17,141 bases of DNA from JAJECS01 sp034428595 (GTDB lineage Bacteria > Chloroflexota > UBA11872): assembly GCA_034428595.1 (NCBI GenBank), contig DAOUHO010000071.1, positions 1 through 17,141 of the forward strand, given 5' to 3'. Numbering within the stretch: the stretch's first letter is position 1; each line of letters begins with the position of its first letter. The notes beneath the pieces were generated by a model, which saw only the letters and a program-made list of their open reading frames with translations, was not told the origin of the DNA and did no database searches. A program made the translations under genes and the position numbers. This document shows, in pieces, positions 15,015 through 17,141 of the stretch.

Positions 15015-15343
15015 ACTTTCGTTCCTCGCCAGCGGTCTCGGAGTATACCCATCGGTCAATGTGACAGCCGCAACGGGAATCACCGTCCATCTCGCCGTTT
15101 CTGATCCGCTGGCCTAAGGTTCGTTGGCCTGGCGTAGGTCATCCACTCGGCCACAATTCCACGTACCAGGGCCTGCATTTGGCCCAACGTGCAAAGCGAC
15201 GTTCGACCGGCAGCAAGTGGATAGGTCCGAGCTTCGCGGGTTGCACCGACGCAATCAGTCCAATCAGCACGAGGCCTCCCGGACACAACCGGCTTAACCC
15301 CATTGATCCCCAAGGCTGTCCACCCGACTCATGGGATGTGCAG
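15015..15343. other. Intergenic stretch without a convincing gene
   Basis: This lies between the HicB-like leader and the rpoD stop. Open frames here (for example 15080-15313 on the minus strand, TTG start) lack ribosome-binding sites and coding-like third-position bias. I see no tRNA, no strong hairpin after rpoD and no repeat. It presumably holds the promoter of the toxin-antitoxin genes, but I cannot place one. Confidence 0.4.
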
Positions 15344-16456
15344 TTAGGCCAGGAAGTCCTTGAGGCGGCGGGCCAGGCGGGGATGGCGGAGCTTGCGGAG
15401 GGCCTGCGATTCGATCTGGCGGATGCGTTCGCGCGTCAAGCCGAACTCCTGGCCGACCTGATCCAGGGTGCGCGGCGTGTCGTCGTCGAGGCCGTATCGC
15501 AGCCGCAAAATCTTCTGTTCGCGCGGATCCAGCATCTCCATCACGTTGTCGAGCTGCTCGGTCAGCAACTGCCGCGTGGCGGCCTCCATGGGCTCCACCG
15601 CGTCGTCGTCGGGGATGAGGTGCCCGATTTCCGTGTCGCCGTCCTCGCCGATCGGAGTCTCCAGCGAGATGGGCAACCTGGCCGCCTGCTTGAGCTCGCC
15701 GATCTGGTCCTCCGACATCTCCATTTCGCCGGCGATCTCGTCGTCGGTCGGCTCGCGTCCAAGCCGGAGCTGAAGGTCGCGCTGCACGCGGTAGGACTTG
15801 GTGAGCTTCTCGTGCACGTGGACGGGCAGGCGAATGGTGCGGCTCTGCTCGGCGATGGCGCGCGTGACGGCCTGCCGGATCCACCACGTGGCGTAGGTGC
15901 TGAACTTGTAGCCGCGGCGCCAGTCGAATTTCTCGGCCGCGCGCATGAGCCCGGCATTGCCCTCCTGGATGAGGTCCAGCAATGGGATGCCGTGCCCGGT
16001 GTACTTCTTGGCCACGCTCACGACGAGGCGGAGATTGGCCGTGATCAGGTGCTCGCGGGCGCTTTCGTCACCGCGTTCGATCCGCTGCGCGAGGTCCACC
16101 TCTTCCTTGGCGGTGAGCAGCAGGATGCGCCCGATCTCGTTGAGGTAGCTGCGAACGGTGTCCTGGCTGGCCGATTCGAGCTCGAATTGCTCTTCGCGCT
16201 GACTGCGGGCGGTGGTGATCGGCGCCGGCTCTTCGGTGCGTTCCTCGGGCCGCTCGTCCCGCAGCTCGATTTCTTCCTCGGCGAGCCGCTCGCGGAACCA
16301 CTGCACGATCTCGTCGGGGATCTGCGTGGTGTCCGGCAGCACCCGATTGATGGCGTCGCGATAGATGAATCCAGGCTCGGCCCCGAGCGCCACCAGCTCG
16401 GCCAACCCGTTTTCGAGAGTTTCTTCGTCAAGGGCAAGGGCGACTTCAAGCGTCAA
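15344..16456 (-). CDS. rpoD: RNA polymerase sigma factor, RpoD/SigA type
   Basis: This 370-residue primary-type sigma-70 factor has a region 1.1-like start (about 15-66, with EPGFIYRDAINRVLPD at 27-42), an acidic linker, and region 1.2 (98-130, DTVRSYLNEIGRILLLTAKEE). Region 2 (131-215) contains NLRLVVSVAKKYTGHGIPLL (141-160), the core-binding DLIQEGNAGLMRA (161-173) and the -10-recognition block FSTYATWWIRQAVTRAI (185-201). Region 3 is at about 217-290. Region 4 (about 305-368) has the helix-turn-helix TLDQVGQEFGLTRERIRQIE (330-349). It directs RNA polymerase to housekeeping promoters. The TTG start at 16456 has AAGGTGGG 6 nt upstream. The full region 1.1-to-4 layout favours the housekeeping sigma over an alternative factor, though a close group 2 paralogue cannot be excluded. 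Confidence 0.94.
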   Translation of the reverse strand: MTLEVALALDEETLENGLAELVALGAEPGFIYRDAINRVLPDTTQIPDEIVQWFRERLAEEEIELRDERPEERTEEPAPITTARSQREEQFELESASQDTVRSYLNEIGRILLLTAKEEVDLAQRIERGDESAREHLITANLRLVVSVAKKYTGHGIPLLDLIQEGNAGLMRAAEKFDWRRGYKFSTYATWWIRQAVTRAIAEQSRTIRLPVHVHEKLTKSYRVQRDLQLRLGREPTDDEIAGEMEMSEDQIGELKQAARLPISLETPIGEDGDTEIGHLIPDDDAVEPMEAATRQLLTEQLDNVMEMLDPREQKILRLRYGLDDDTPRTLDQVGQEFGLTRERIRQIESQALRKLRHPRLARRLKDFLA

Positions 16457-16462
16457 CGACAG

Positions 16463-16470
16463 CCCACCTT
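16463..16470 (-). promoter_or_regulatory. Ribosome-binding site supporting the TTG start of rpoD
   Basis: The minus strand reads AAGGTGGG followed by 6 nt and TTG. This supports a TTG start for the sigma factor. A short upstream frame (from ATG 16596) ends at TGA overlapping this TTG, which may or may not matter for translation. Confidence 0.6.
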
Positions 16471-16678
16471 TGTGTGCATCAGTGTCTCGGTCTCCATCCC
16501 TGCGCCAGCGGTTCCGGTCCGAGGCCGACGCACGGCGTCAGCACCCGGCAATTGCGGAGGCTGCATCTGCCGATCCGGAGTAGAGGGGTCAGTCATGACT
16601 CGGGCGTTCGCCCGCGAGGTCCGGTCGAGGCGTGGACGCAGCAACTCCACCCAGCGCACGGATACCAATCTCCGTGTA

Positions 16679-16708
16679 ATTGTATACGCCCGCGAGCGGC
16701 CCGCGTAA
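16679..16708 (-). promoter_or_regulatory. Candidate promoter for rpoD
   Basis: On the minus strand TTACGC (16708-16703) and TACAAT (16684-16679) are separated by 18 nt; TACAAT lies inside TATACAAT. Transcription would begin near 16672 and leave a leader of about 215 nt before the TTG at 16456. That leader includes a small hairpin CGGGCG-TT-CGCCCG (16601-16614). The promoter is inferred from consensus only. Confidence 0.45.
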
Positions 16709-16795
16709 GCGAGATTCGGCAGCGGCCGACTTTCACACCTGAGCGCCGCATGACAACCCTGCAGCGGCGAGCACCCTCGATCCGGTGGTTGCCCT

Positions 16796-16850
16796 GCGGG
16801 AATGGATTCCCGCCCCGTATCGAGTACGGGGCAGGCGCTTCGCGGGAATG
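16796..16850. repeat. Palindromic dispersed-repeat-like element
   Basis: Two adjacent perfect palindromes occur: GCGGGAAT-GG-ATTCCCGC (16796-16813) and CCCCGTA-TCGAG-TACGGGG (16813-16831). CGCGGGAATG (16841-16850) then repeats the first motif. Such GCGGGAATG/ATTCCCGC units look like short palindromic repeats scattered in many environmental genomes. It lies in the 277-bp gene-free gap between the rpoD promoter and the lipoprotein gene. Confidence 0.65.
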
Positions 16851-16875
16851 CCGGACTCAACGCAGGTCACCACCC

Positions 16876-16893
16876 GAGATTCAAAGGAATCTC
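16876..16893 (+). repeat. Short hairpin GAGATTC-AAAG-GAATCTC
   Basis: Perfect 7-bp arms with a 4-nt loop, less GC-rich than the surrounding repeats. No U-tract follows. It is part of the structured gap before the lipoprotein gene; its function is unknown. Confidence 0.4.
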
Positions 16894-16934
16894 CTCGTCG
16901 TTGCACGGCGCGGGATCGCGCTCCTATGCTTGAC

Positions 16935-16956
16935 GGTCGGCAAGCGGTTGCCGACC
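16935..16956 (+). repeat. Perfect 9-bp inverted repeat upstream of the lipoprotein gene
   Basis: GGTCGGCAA (16935-16943) and TTGCCGACC (16948-16956) flank GCGG. The repeat ends 29 nt before the proposed GTG start, so it could be an operator or a leader hairpin. There is no direct evidence for either role. Confidence 0.5.
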
Positions 16957-16985
16957 AACTTCCGAGGCCTCACATCCCAATACCC

Positions 16986-17141
16986 GTGCGTCGCGCCCTG
17001 TTCCCGCTGCTGCTGGTCGCGTCCTTCCTCCTCGCGGCCTGCGGCGAGGGATTGGCGTATGTGGTGGGCGAAAATCCGCCGCCCGATTTCCTGACCACGC
17101 CGACCACCGCATGCGAGGCACCGTCATGCCAGGTGATCGAC
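16986..17141 (+). CDS. Secreted lipoprotein, N-terminal fragment
   Basis: The frame is open for 52 codons to the right edge. The start reads MRRALFPLLLVASFLLAAC: a two-Arg n-region, a hydrophobic core and the lipobox LAAC with Cys19, the classic signal for lipid attachment by Lgt and cleavage by LspA. After the cysteine comes GEGLAYVVGENPPPDFLTTP and a second pair of cysteines (TACEAPSC) that may form a disulfide outside the membrane. I chose GTG 16986 because it gives a well-formed signal peptide; an in-frame ATG at 16926 would add 20 residues before it. No strong ribosome-binding site is visible. The mature function cannot be told from this fragment. It is divergent from rpoD. Confidence 0.7.
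   Translation, partial: MRRALFPLLLVASFLLAACGEGLAYVVGENPPPDFLTTPTTACEAPSCQVID

Noticed and set aside
15080..15313. 77-codon minus-strand frame between rpoD and the HicB-like gene
   Set aside because: TTG start without a ribosome-binding site, no codon bias and no recognisable sequence.
15179..16708. 509-codon plus-strand open frame
   Set aside because: Runs antisense across the whole rpoD gene, whose sigma-70 motifs are unmistakable; the translated frame has no recognisable domain.
16453..16860. 135-codon minus-strand frame ending at the rpoD start
   Set aside because: Crosses the palindromic repeat and the candidate promoter, has weak codon bias and no ribosome-binding site; only its last 47 codons are mentioned as a possible leader.
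16861..16985. tRNA-like T-arm resemblance around GATTCAAAGGAATC
   Set aside because: It is an isolated hairpin with no cloverleaf partners or acceptor stem.

Overview
This is a GC-rich bacterial chromosomal segment with 12 confidently recognised genes, one of them cut by the window edge, plus a cut lipoprotein gene and several small or uncertain ones. There are no rRNA genes, convincing tRNA genes, CRISPR arrays or transposases. Gene content (peptidoglycan D-Ala-D-Ala ligase, ComEA/ComEC, a MoeA with a fused periplasmic-binding-like domain, a RraA-family protein, a primary-type sigma factor) and the short palindromic dispersed repeats fit an uncultivated Chloroflexota-like organism. That placement is inference from family resemblance; no marker gene here settles it.

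Layout: (A) 1-2970, minus strand: an atypical NAD-binding epimerase-like SDR, then an SLC13-type transporter with two RCK_C domains, then the start of a Gfo/Idh/MocA oxidoreductase. They are 20-27 nt apart and probably form one operon. (B) 3059-4156, plus strand: ddl, divergent from A. (C) 4191-4274: a nested inverted-repeat element between convergent genes; 17 bp of it recur at 14074-14090. (D) 11807 down to 4291, minus strand: a compact set moeA - moeA::PBP - comEA - comEC - proC - rraA-like. Several junctions overlap by 4 nt (ATGA, GTGA), so molybdenum cofactor and DNA-uptake genes appear co-transcribed. (E) 11922-14006, plus strand: an unrecognised 92-residue protein and groEL, followed by a perfect 16-bp hairpin. 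(F) about 14090-15340, minus strand: a region of visibly more relaxed codon use. It carries a HicB-like antitoxin, then a HicA-like toxin, then a small ORF coupled to the toxin by a GTGA overlap. (G) 15344-16456, minus strand: an rpoD-like sigma factor with a TTG start, a good ribosome-binding site and a plausible promoter about 220 nt upstream. (H) 16709-17141: a gene-free stretch with several hairpins, then the first 52 codons of a lipoprotein.

The genes are mostly housekeeping: cell wall precursor synthesis, proline synthesis, cofactor insertion, chaperone, transcription. The less ordinary parts are the HicB-HicA-small ORF module between groEL and rpoD, a ComEC whose C-terminal metallo-beta-lactamase-like domain has lost its metal-binding histidines, the tandem moeA pair with one PBP fusion beside comEA/comEC, an SDR lacking the catalytic Tyr/Lys pair, and the palindromic dispersed repeats.
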